DNA from: Paenibacillus phocaeensis
Lineage (GTDB): Bacteria; Bacillota; Bacilli; Paenibacillales; Paenibacillaceae
Reading direction: 5' to 3'
Length of the DNA stretch: 49,873 bases
NCBI RefSeq assembly: GCF_900021165.1
Contig: NZ_FCOQ01000031.1
Span: 78,076-127,948 of the forward strand
The translations under genes were made by a program, and so were the position numbers. The number at the start of each line of letters is the position of its first letter. The stretch's first letter is position 1. The notes under the pieces were generated by a model. That model was not told the DNA's origin and did not search any database. It worked only from the letters and a program-made list of their open reading frames with translations. Below are positions 15,652 through 23,636 of the stretch, one piece after another.

Positions 15652-17922
15652 TTACTCTTCACGCGTAGGCTTCACGGGATGCAGCATCGCTTCCAGCAAC
15701 ACGATGCTACGCGGGGGAATCGTCAGTTTGAGCTCCCGGGCATCCGCATGGACGGTTTCGGGCTTCCGCCGCTCCAGGCCCGGCGAATACATGTGGCAGC
15801 GCAGCTCCATGACCGGTCCGGCCACGGGAAGATCGTCCGGGCACAACGCCACTTCCCGAACCTCCTCGCCCACGTTGGCGAAAAATAACCCGACGCTTTC
15901 GTCGCGATATTTCCATGCCGCATGCACGATCCTTTCCACGCTTAGGCTCCCCGCATCGTTATACTCCAGGGAACCGATCCCGTGGTTGTAGTGGAACCAG
16001 TCCAGCGTCACCCGACCGGCATCGAGGGAAAGCGGCGGCAGCATTTCGCCGTAAGCGAGATACTTGTTGCCCGCACCGGTTCGCAACGCGGCAAACAGAC
16101 TCAGATAATCCGCCCGTTCCTCCGCAAAAGCGTACCCCCGCGGCTCGAACGCGGCGTAATGCTCGTCGCTCCCGTTCTCCACGCCGTCCAACGCTTCCAT
16201 CGGGCTGTATTCATAATTGAGTTCATACAGCCCGCCCCACAAATACGTTCGCGCCACCGTGAAATAAAACAGGTCGCCGATTTCCGCCGTCAGCTTGCCC
16301 CACCCGTCCAGCCTGACGGGACCGTACTCGTGGTACACGTAAGCAAACAGCGGCACCAGCTCCGCGTCCCCCGTCTTCAGCAGGTCCCGGAACGGGTAAC
16401 CCTCCAACGGGGCGGCCGGTTGACCGCCGGCGCGGGCCTGGTAGAAATCGAGCACGTCCAGAAACGTTTCGTTCATCATTTCCGTGCCCATCGGCACGTA
16501 TCGTCCCGCCGCCTGCTCCATCGCCGCTTTCGTCTCGGCGTAATTGAGCCGATACGCATCGGTGATCGCTTTGCCCCCGCCGACCGGATGGCCGTGGCTT
16601 GCGTCGTGACATGTCTTCAGGATGTTGTTCGCCGAAATGTCGTAATAAATCGCGTCCACGTCCGCTTCCCGTTGCAGCGTTTCGTCCCGGCGCTGGTGCA
16701 GCTCCCGGGTAAAGGGGGCTGCCGGACAGAGGAACGGGAACCGGTAAGCGTCGATGCTCTTTTTGTCCTCCGGGAACCGTTGAGCGGCCGTTTTGGCCCG
16801 TTCCCCGTCCGCCCCGGCGAAATTGAACAGATAGTCGAATTCGAATGGAGCAAACCGGTCGCCTTGCTCGCGGATGCAAGCGATGTTGTCCGGGTTGAAG
16901 CGGGTCGGGAACCAGTCGTCATAGCCGCCGGGCACACCCCGGCCGAACGTTTGCGGCGCTTTGCTCCAATCTGGACCGAGGATATGGAACAGCGGCGTCC
17001 CGATCCGCTCACGGTACTTGCGCAGCCACTTCGTCCGGTCGTAACCGGCGTTGACGCCAAACGTGGCCGCGCCAGCCTCCTCGTGCAACCAGCGGAATAG
17101 CTCCGCGTCGCTGCGGTCGCGCCGTTCGGCCAAAGTTCCTTTGGCGCACCACGGCTGCTGAACGGCCCAAGCCTTATAGAGGCCGGCCGCCTCAGGCCAG
17201 CCCTGCCCGCGAAGCAGTTGCACCTCCATCACGTAAGGAACCTCGATGCCCTTTCCGGGACCGATGTCCTCGCAGGCATGAATGAAGGACGCTTCCAGCC
17301 GGCCGCCTTCGTTTTTGTAGAAGTTGAGCCACTTGGCGTAACCGTCCGGATCCAGCGCCGCAAAATACAAACCGCCGCGCCCCTTGCCGTAATAGGCGAA
17401 GAACTGCATCGCCGCGCCGGAGAAGCTCTCCGGATAAGGCATGTAACGGAAGCCCATTCCGTCAGGCCGGAAATGCTTCAGCGGATTTCGGACCTGAAAT
17501 CCCGTGGCAAAGCTATGGACGACAAAGTCGTCCTCGCCTCCGTCCGTGATCGCCCCGAGACCCGATAGGATTGGATACTCCAAGCTGAGGACGGGCGGTC
17601 CGTCCTCAGCGTTGTCCACCCCGCAGCGAAATTCCAGTTGATCCGCATCTTCCCGCAACCGGAGCGTCCCGGCAACCACCGGCCCTGCCTGGCTATGCCA
17701 GCGGAGCCGGCACTCCAGGAACCCCTCGCCCTGCCGTACCTCGTAAGCAAATTCGCGGAACCCGCCCGAAGTACCGTCTTCCGTCTCCAGCCGAAAGACG
17801 TCCCCTCCGGTGCCGCTTGGTTCGATGTATTCCCGTCCGTTCAGTTTATCGCGCAGGGAAACGATCGCACCGTTCTCCTCGCTAAGTCCCACGTACAGCC
17901 GGGAATTTTCCAATTCGATCAC
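15652..17922 (-). CDS. DUF6259-like TIM-barrel protein, candidate glycoside hydrolase
   Basis: 756 residues, no signal peptide. An N-terminal beta-sandwich (about 1-240, typical glycosidase supersandwich with SLRDKLNGREYIEP) is followed by a likely (beta/alpha)8 barrel (about 280-600) and a C-terminal beta domain (about 640-756). Barrel strand ends show LFHILGPDWSK, FPFLCP, AIYYDISANN (Asp428) and PMGTEMMNE (Glu481, Glu485), which could supply catalytic acids. I assign it to the DUF6259 group from memory, with moderate confidence. The GTG at 17920-17922 follows AAAGGAGG. It is 25 bp after the MalG-type permease and in the same operon, so a cytoplasmic role on imported oligosaccharides is inferred. 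Its substrate is unknown. Confidence 0.75.
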   Translation of the reverse strand: MIELENSRLYVGLSEENGAIVSLRDKLNGREYIEPSGTGGDVFRLETEDGTSGGFREFAYEVRQGEGFLECRLRWHSQAGPVVAGTLRLREDADQLEFRCGVDNAEDGPPVLSLEYPILSGLGAITDGGEDDFVVHSFATGFQVRNPLKHFRPDGMGFRYMPYPESFSGAAMQFFAYYGKGRGGLYFAALDPDGYAKWLNFYKNEGGRLEASFIHACEDIGPGKGIEVPYVMEVQLLRGQGWPEAAGLYKAWAVQQPWCAKGTLAERRDRSDAELFRWLHEEAGAATFGVNAGYDRTKWLRKYRERIGTPLFHILGPDWSKAPQTFGRGVPGGYDDWFPTRFNPDNIACIREQGDRFAPFEFDYLFNFAGADGERAKTAAQRFPEDKKSIDAYRFPFLCPAAPFTRELHQRRDETLQREADVDAIYYDISANNILKTCHDASHGHPVGGGKAITDAYRLNYAETKAAMEQAAGRYVPMGTEMMNETFLDVLDFYQARAGGQPAAPLEGYPFRDLLKTGDAELVPLFAYVYHEYGPVRLDGWGKLTAEIGDLFYFTVARTYLWGGLYELNYEYSPMEALDGVENGSDEHYAAFEPRGYAFAEERADYLSLFAALRTGAGNKYLAYGEMLPPLSLDAGRVTLDWFHYNHGIGSLEYNDAGSLSVERIVHAAWKYRDESVGLFFANVGEEVREVALCPDDLPVAGPVMELRCHMYSPGLERRKPETVHADARELKLTIPPRSIVLLEAMLHPVKPTREE

Positions 17923-17947
17923 GCAGAACTTCCTCCTTTCGCCGCCG

Positions 17948-18772
17948 TTACTTCAACCCGGAGATTTTGATGCCGCGAATAATGTATTTCTGGAAGATCA
18001 GGAAGAGCACGATGGTCGGCACGGCCGCCAGGCTCGATCCGGCCATCAGCATTCCCATCTCCGTGCCGCGCTCCGAACGGAACGTGGCCAGATACTGCAT
18101 GATTTGAAACAGGTTGACGTTCGTAATCGTCATCGTCGGCCAAACGAAGGCGTTCCAGTAGCCCAGGTACGAGCCGATGCCGACGATGACGAAAACCGGA
18201 TACGACATCGGCAGAAAGATATGCGTAAAAATTTTGAAGCGTCCCGCTCCGTCGATCAAAGCCGCTTCCTCCAGCGCCAGCGGAATATTGAGGTAGAACT
18301 GTCTGATGAAAAACATGTGTCCGGCGGAAGCGACGCCCGGCAACACGAGTACGGCCAGCGTATCCAGCATCTGCAGCTTGGTTACGACGATAAACGAAGT
18401 CACCAGGATCGCCATGCCGGGAATGAACATCGTCATGATGACGTACACCCACAGCACCCGCTTGAAGCGGAATTCCAGACGGGCGAACACATAAGCGGCG
18501 GAGGCGTTGATCGCCAGGCTTAACACGGCAAACAACACCGCCCCGCCAAACGTTAGGATCATCGATTTGAGAAACATATTGTCCTGCAGGATAGAGATGT
18601 AATTTTCGACCAGCCACCGCTCCGGGAAAAACCGGAACGGCGTGGACAGCACCTCCGTTTTGGCCTTGAATCCGGCGATCGCCATCCACAGCAAAGGAAA
18701 CAATGCGATGCAGGCGACCAGGATCCCGGCGGCATACAGGACGATTTTGCCGAACCGTTGATTGTTACTCAT
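17948..18772 (-). CDS. CUT1 sugar ABC transporter permease, MalG type (first system)
   Basis: 274 residues with six predicted membrane segments, the EAA loop LEEAALIDGAGRFKIFTHIFLP and the C-terminal IIRGIKISGLK typical of MalG-type subunits. The ATG at 18770-18772 is preferred because GGAGG precedes it; an ATG six codons upstream has no ribosome site. It is about 30 bp after the MalF-type partner and 25 bp before the DUF6259-like gene. It forms the channel with 18802-19695 and takes ligand from the lipoprotein at 19698-21122. No ATP-binding subunit is encoded here. Confidence 0.94.
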   Translation of the reverse strand: MSNNQRFGKIVLYAAGILVACIALFPLLWMAIAGFKAKTEVLSTPFRFFPERWLVENYISILQDNMFLKSMILTFGGAVLFAVLSLAINASAAYVFARLEFRFKRVLWVYVIMTMFIPGMAILVTSFIVVTKLQMLDTLAVLVLPGVASAGHMFFIRQFYLNIPLALEEAALIDGAGRFKIFTHIFLPMSYPVFVIVGIGSYLGYWNAFVWPTMTITNVNLFQIMQYLATFRSERGTEMGMLMAGSSLAAVPTIVLFLIFQKYIIRGIKISGLK

Positions 18773-18801
18773 CGTCTCTTCGTCCTCCATCCGGGTTATT
18801 T

Positions 18802-19695
18802 TTAACCGTCCACCGCTTTATCCGAATTCAGCACTTTGAAAATGATCGCGGAGATACTGCCCAGCACGAGGAACAGCAGCAGCGCCGAAGCGATGGAGTG
18901 GCCCACCAGCACGTCGTTCCGGAAATGGTTGAAAATGTACAGGTTCGGCGTTTGCGTCTCGTTGAGCGGACCACCGCCGGTCATGACGAGCGGCAGCTCG
19001 AACTGCTGGACGGCCCCGGTGAAGCCGGTGATCAGCAGATACAAAATCACGTTTTTCAGAAGAGGCAGCGTAATCCGCAGCATTTTCGTCAGACCGCCGG
19101 CCCCTTCCAGCTCGGCCGCTTCGTAGTAGCTCTCCGGGATGTCAAGCAATCCGGCCAGCATGATCAGCGTCGTAATCCCGAAGCCGAGCCATACGACCGG
19201 CACCGCGATGCTCGCAAGCGCCGTTCGAACGTCGGCGATCCAAGCTATTTTTTCCAGTCCGACCAACCCGAACAGATAATTGGCCAGACCGGCGTCGTAA
19301 TCGTAAATAAATGCAAAGACGATCGATGCGATGATGCCGGAGATGATCGTCGGAATGTAGATCGACGTTTTCACGAACCCGGACCCGCGTCTTCCCATGC
19401 CTTTGATCACGTGGGCGAAGAGGAAGGCCAGCACCAATTGGACCGGAACGACCATCAGCGAGAAGCGGAGGCCGATCAGGATCGACTTCGTAAACAACGG
19501 GTCGGTTAATACGTTCGTGAAATTGCGGAACCCGACGTAAACCGAATCCTGGTAAAAGCTCCAATCGTAGAAGCTGACCCGGATGGCATACACAAACGGA
19601 ATGATCACGAACACGGTGAGCAGCGCCAGAATCGGCAGCAGCATGGCATATGCCACTTTGTTGTCATAACGAGGCTTGGAACGGGAACGATGCAT
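18802..19695 (-). CDS. CUT1 sugar ABC transporter permease, MalF type (first system)
   Basis: 297 residues, six predicted membrane helices (first near YAMLLPILALLTVFVIIPF), EAA loop YYEAAELEGAGGLTKMLRITLP and the family segment LPLVMTGGGPLNETQT. The start is 2 bp past the stop of the binding-protein gene, with a GGTGAG ribosome site inside that gene, so translation is coupled. It belongs to the operon that starts with the GH183 lipoprotein. This transporter is therefore the best candidate for importing the products of that enzyme. Confidence 0.95.
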   Translation of the reverse strand: MHRSRSKPRYDNKVAYAMLLPILALLTVFVIIPFVYAIRVSFYDWSFYQDSVYVGFRNFTNVLTDPLFTKSILIGLRFSLMVVPVQLVLAFLFAHVIKGMGRRGSGFVKTSIYIPTIISGIIASIVFAFIYDYDAGLANYLFGLVGLEKIAWIADVRTALASIAVPVVWLGFGITTLIMLAGLLDIPESYYEAAELEGAGGLTKMLRITLPLLKNVILYLLITGFTGAVQQFELPLVMTGGGPLNETQTPNLYIFNHFRNDVLVGHSIASALLLFLVLGSISAIIFKVLNSDKAVDG

Positions 19696-19697
19696 CT

Positions 19698-21122
19698 TTA
19701 CTCACCGCCGTTAGCTCTCGGGTTCGTCCCTGCCAGCTTCTGCTTCTCGATGAAATTGTTGATCTCTTTCTCCGCAGTCGCCAGCGCCTTATCGACGTCC
19801 TCGCCCTTCATGGCCTTTTCGATCGCGGTCGCGAAGAACATGCTGATGTCCCAAGGATATACCGGCTCCGCTTCGGAATAAGGCACAATCTTCTCGGAGA
19901 TCAGCTTGCGCCACTCGTCGTTTTTCGCGTCGGGATCCTGATTCATCGCTTCGTCCACCGATTTGCGCGGCGAGAACTTGGAGAATTGGCTCGTTTTGAA
20001 GAAGTCGATCATGATGTTCGGATCCCCGGCCAGCAGCCAGCCGATATATTCCGCAGCCGCTTCGGGATGCTTGGATTTACCGTCGACGACCAGCGTCCAG
20101 CCGCCCAGGGTGGCGGTCGTTTTCGTCAGGTCTCCGTCGATCGAAGGCATCGGGGCAACGCCGATTTTATCCAGCATGTTTTTGTATTCGTTGCGGAACA
20201 AGCCGATCGACCACGATCCGCTGATCTGCATCGCGGTCTTCCCTTGCCCGAACGGCGCCGCGTCGGCGTAACCGGCCAATTGCTGCTTCGGCATGATCCC
20301 TTCCTGGTACAGCGTCTTGTAGAAGTTCAGCAGCTCCTTGTAACCGTCGTCCATGACATCCGCTTTGGACCAGTCGTCCGTGATCGGCAGATGCCCGGCT
20401 GCATTATATTGCAGGCCCCAACTCGACCAGCCGAGGTCCGGTGCCGTTTGGGCGATCGATACGCCGTACACGCCGTTTTGGGTCAGCCTCTTGCCGTAAT
20501 CGATTAACTCGGCCCACGTCACCGGCGGTTTGGCGGGATCCAGCCCGGCGGCCTCGAACAGATCCTTCCGGTAATACAGCACCGCCGAAGGTTCCACCAG
20601 CTTCGGATACGCGTAATACTTGCCGTCCACCGTGACGAAACCTTTGATATTGTCGTACAGGTCGTCAAACAAGCTGGGGTCCAGATAATCGTTCAGCGGC
20701 AAAATCTGGCTTTGCTTCGCCGACGGCGCGAGGTTGCTGTAGTTCATCGTCATCACGTCGGGCGCCTTGCCGGCCGCCTGCGCCGCTTTCAGCTTTTGCG
20801 CCCAGGCGTCACCCGGCACGATCGTCAGCTTGACTTCGATATCGTCATGCGTCTTGTTGAATTCGTCCGTCCATTTCTTGAACCAGGCATCGGTCGTCTC
20901 CTCGAACTTATTGGCCCAAAACTCGAGCTTGACCTTCTCTTTTGGAGCTGCGTTACCGCCGGCTGTCGGTTCCTCGGCGGCGTTTCCGCCTGCCGTTTCC
21001 GCATTTCCGCCCGAAGCGGCATTCCCGCCGTTCCCCGCGCCCCCGCAGCCGGTAACGAGCAGGGCTACGATCAGCAGCGATCCCAATGTCCATGACCATC
21101 CTTTCAAACGACGCTGTTTCAT
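19698..21122 (-). CDS. Substrate-binding lipoprotein of the first CUT1 system
   Basis: 474 residues. The signal ends in lipobox LLVTGC (Cys26), followed by a long low-complexity linker rich in Gly, Asn and Ala (to about residue 65) and a family-1 binding fold with VMTMNYSNLAPS, PSAVLYYRKDLFEAAG, KTAMQISGSWSIG and ATLGGWTLVVDGKSK. The ATG follows GGGAGG at good spacing. It is cotranscribed with the upstream GH183 gene (86 bp gap containing two small hairpins) and both permeases. The direct order surface endo-enzyme, binding protein, permeases implies that it captures the oligosaccharides made by GH183. Confidence 0.95.
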   Translation of the reverse strand: MKQRRLKGWSWTLGSLLIVALLVTGCGGAGNGGNAASGGNAETAGGNAAEEPTAGGNAAPKEKVKLEFWANKFEETTDAWFKKWTDEFNKTHDDIEVKLTIVPGDAWAQKLKAAQAAGKAPDVMTMNYSNLAPSAKQSQILPLNDYLDPSLFDDLYDNIKGFVTVDGKYYAYPKLVEPSAVLYYRKDLFEAAGLDPAKPPVTWAELIDYGKRLTQNGVYGVSIAQTAPDLGWSSWGLQYNAAGHLPITDDWSKADVMDDGYKELLNFYKTLYQEGIMPKQQLAGYADAAPFGQGKTAMQISGSWSIGLFRNEYKNMLDKIGVAPMPSIDGDLTKTTATLGGWTLVVDGKSKHPEAAAEYIGWLLAGDPNIMIDFFKTSQFSKFSPRKSVDEAMNQDPDAKNDEWRKLISEKIVPYSEAEPVYPWDISMFFATAIEKAMKGEDVDKALATAEKEINNFIEKQKLAGTNPRANGGE

Positions 21123-21208
21123 TCGGTTAACCTCCCTTTTTTATTCGGCAAAACTTCTATTTAAACGCCTTACGGCGCTTAAACCTGTAAGAACCGAGCC
21201 CACAGGGC

Positions 21209-22342
21209 TCAATCGCCGGGGCCGATTTCCTCCAGCGCGGCTTTGAACCAGAACACGTTATACGGATCCCACAGCGATAAGGCAAAATAGAGCGTCCGCC
21301 CGTTGTCCGCAAGATACCGGTCATTCATGAAAGGCGCGTACAACCCCGGAAAATCGGCTGCCGGAACCAAATCGAGCGCGTCGCCCCAAGGTCCCCAGGG
21401 GGTTAGGCCTTCCCGGAGGACGACACCCTGGCCTTCCTTCAAATACGTCATCAGCCACCGCTCCAACCCCGGATTCCAGATCACCGACAGTTCCCCGACA
21501 GTGTCGTCCACCACGAGCTTGGCTTGGTCCAGCTCCTTGCTCCATCTCGGTTGTCCCCGCTCGTCTTCACCCGCAAAATATTCGTAGCTGCCAAAGTCCT
21601 CGATCCTTTGTTCCTTGACCCGCATCAGCTTGATGCCGCCGAAACGGCCGGACGGGATCGTCCAGAAATAGATTTCCGCCTCCTCGCCGTCCCCGATTTT
21701 GAACGGACTCACTTGGATAAACCCGCTGTCTCCCGGCCACTGGAGCCCATCCACGACCGACCAATGCTCCCCGCCGTCCTCCGATTTTGCCACTCCGGAG
21801 TAATTAACGTCCCACTCTCCCGGATCCCCCCAATGCTGGACCGACATAAAGTAAAGGTACATGGCTCCGTTTGCGGCCAAACCGTGCGTAGGGATCACGG
21901 TCATTTCGTCGTAATCGAGCTTCTTCGACGGGATCAGTTCTTTGGCCAACCCGACCTCATCCGTAATCATCCCGTCAAACGTAATCCCGTCGGACGGATC
22001 GGAATCCGAGCTGTAAGCCATGACGTTGGATCGCCAAAAGCTGCCGCCCCCTCCCGTCATCCCTTCCGGCCTTTCACCGAACGTGTCCCCGAAGACGAAG
22101 TAGGTTTGGTCTCCCATCGTGAACATTGAACCTAAGTCGGTTCCGTAGACGGCATACCGATCCGTACGGTTAAGCGAATCCTTGCCGGTCAATTGGGCAA
22201 CTTGCTGCAGATCGGCGGTGCTTTTCAAAATAAACGTCTCCCCCGCGGGAGCGATCGTTTGCGGGAGCCTGGAAGAATCCCTGTCGCAGGAAGCGGTCAA
22301 CAGGAGCAGCGCGGAAAGCAACATCAATGGCAAGCTGCGCAT
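21209..22342 (-). CDS. GH183 (DUF4185) lipoprotein, candidate endo-D-arabinanase
   Basis: 377 residues. A lipoprotein signal with a slightly unusual lipobox (LLTASC, Cys19) anchors it on the outer face of the membrane. A DUF4185 beta-propeller follows, recognisable by YGTDLGSMF (66-74), TYFVFGDTFGE (80-90) and WRSNVMAYSSD (103-113). DUF4185 is now GH183, whose characterised members are endo-acting D-arabinofuranases that cut the D-arabinan of mycobacterial arabinogalactan and lipoarabinomannan. Asp69 and Asp86 are candidate catalytic acids, not verified. The ATG at 22340-22342 follows GGGGAG. It is the first gene of its operon and sits behind a perfect LacI-type palindrome. It is the only secreted glycosidase seen in the locus, so it should start polymer breakdown. 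Confidence 0.88.
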   Translation of the reverse strand: MRSLPLMLLSALLLLTASCDRDSSRLPQTIAPAGETFILKSTADLQQVAQLTGKDSLNRTDRYAVYGTDLGSMFTMGDQTYFVFGDTFGERPEGMTGGGGSFWRSNVMAYSSDSDPSDGITFDGMITDEVGLAKELIPSKKLDYDEMTVIPTHGLAANGAMYLYFMSVQHWGDPGEWDVNYSGVAKSEDGGEHWSVVDGLQWPGDSGFIQVSPFKIGDGEEAEIYFWTIPSGRFGGIKLMRVKEQRIEDFGSYEYFAGEDERGQPRWSKELDQAKLVVDDTVGELSVIWNPGLERWLMTYLKEGQGVVLREGLTPWGPWGDALDLVPAADFPGLYAPFMNDRYLADNGRTLYFALSLWDPYNVFWFKAALEEIGPGD

Positions 22343-22407
22343 CGGTGATTCTCCCCTTCTTGGCATCCTCTCAGGGCAAAGCTGCCGATAAGATGACTCT
22401 TCCTCAT

Positions 22408-22427
22408 ATCTGCAATCGATTGCAGAT
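22408..22427. promoter_or_regulatory. Perfect 20-bp palindrome, LacI-type operator
   Basis: ATCTGCAATCGATTGCAGAT is perfectly self-complementary with a central CG. It lies about 65-85 bp before the GH183 start codon. Its core and one arm recur at 11755-11774 before the YesM gene. Recognition by the LacI protein at 1-616 is inferred. Confidence 0.75.
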
Positions 22428-22522
22428 TCCGTATAAGCAAGCTCCTTCGCCCGGTCCCAATCGTCGGCTTTGCTTCCGCCACGTTAAGCCCCCCTTTCGG
22501 TTCGGTGTTAACCGTGATATGA

Positions 22523-22537
22523 TTGTAAGCGATTACA
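22523..22537. promoter_or_regulatory. cre site (CcpA) between GH183 and the AraC gene
   Basis: TTGTAAGCGATTACA matches the catabolite-responsive consensus WTGNAANCGNWNNCW at every position. It lies in the divergent gap, about 120 bp before the AraC start and 180 bp before the GH183 start. The gap 22343-22655 holds this site, the palindrome and no gene. Confidence 0.65.
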
Positions 22538-22655
22538 TATTTGAATTTTACATGATCCTCCTGCCTGGTTCTATGTTGGGATTTGTGATTTTTTATCCAT
22601 TCTTGCTATTGTGGCTGGGGGATTTGCTTCCAATCTTGCTATACAGGAGGAACGG

Positions 22656-23555
22656 ATGAATAATCAGCCTATGACGCTTCAGAATTTAATTCATCGCCTG
22701 TCGCCCAACGTTCGGAGAGCCTGGAATCACCGGGTCGACGAGATGAGGCTGACGCCTCGCATCATTTTTGACTACGAGCTGCTGTATATGGAAAAAGGGG
22801 AACTCACCCTCCGCGTGGAGAACGAAACGTTCGTTGCGGAGCCCGGGGATATTTTGCTGTTCAAACCGGGATTGGAGCACGAATTCATGGAATCGCGGGG
22901 GGAGTGCTGGATGCCGCACATTCATTTTGACGTGCTGTATTACGAGGACTTCGAACAGGTACCGATCAATTTCAAAAATCGCAGCGAATGCACTGAAGAA
23001 GAACTGGCCTGGCTCCGGCCCGACATTCTGGGGACGGTCTTCGGCTTTCCCAACGTACTGCGCATCGGCAACCATGCCGAGGTGCACAAAACGCTGATGC
23101 AGATCATCCATGCCTACGAGCGGCGCGACGCCGACTACCCGCTGATGCAGAAATCGCTGGTGCTGCGCATCCTTTATTTGCTGCAAAAAGGGCTGAAAGC
23201 AAACGACAATGTGCATCTCGTCATGCATCAGCGCGCGATGGAGCGGGCGGTCACCTATATTATGGAGCATTACAACGAAACGGTTCCGCTGGAGACGTTA
23301 TCCAAGATCGCTTGCCTCAGCGTGTTCCATTTCTCCCGTATTTTCAAGCAGACGTTCGACCTGACGCCCCATCAGTTCCAAATCCGCTACCGGATCGAGA
23401 AATCGAAGGAACTGATGATGTTTAACCGCTTGTCTTTGTCTACAATCGCCGAAAAGGTCGGTTACAGCAACGTCTACTCCTTCAGCAAAGCGTTCAAGCA
23501 AGCCGAGGGCATGTCCCCTCGCCAGTTTCTGCGCACTTACTCCAAGACAACTTAA
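22656..23555 (+). CDS. AraC-family transcriptional regulator with cupin sensor domain
   Basis: 299 residues. The N-terminal half is an AraC-type cupin (IIFDYELLYMEKGELTLRVE, then EPGDILLFKPGLEHEF with a metal or sugar-side His). The C-terminal 100 residues hold two helix-turn-helix motifs (TLSKIACLSVFHFSRIFKQ and IAEKVGYSNVYSFSKAFKQ). The ATG at 22656 follows ACAGGAGG. It is divergent from the GH183 operon and shares its regulatory gap. It probably activates that operon or the esterase gene, which is convergent downstream. The effector is unknown; cupin AraC proteins usually bind free sugars. Confidence 0.94.
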   Translation: MNNQPMTLQNLIHRLSPNVRRAWNHRVDEMRLTPRIIFDYELLYMEKGELTLRVENETFVAEPGDILLFKPGLEHEFMESRGECWMPHIHFDVLYYEDFEQVPINFKNRSECTEEELAWLRPDILGTVFGFPNVLRIGNHAEVHKTLMQIIHAYERRDADYPLMQKSLVLRILYLLQKGLKANDNVHLVMHQRAMERAVTYIMEHYNETVPLETLSKIACLSVFHFSRIFKQTFDLTPHQFQIRYRIEKSKELMMFNRLSLSTIAEKVGYSNVYSFSKAFKQAEGMSPRQFLRTYSKTT

Positions 23556-23636
23556 ACGGGCCAGGGGCAGCCCGGAAGATCGTAGTGCCGGCCCGCCCGA
23601 GACGGAAGGGGGAAAACGAAACCTCCCACGCCCCCC

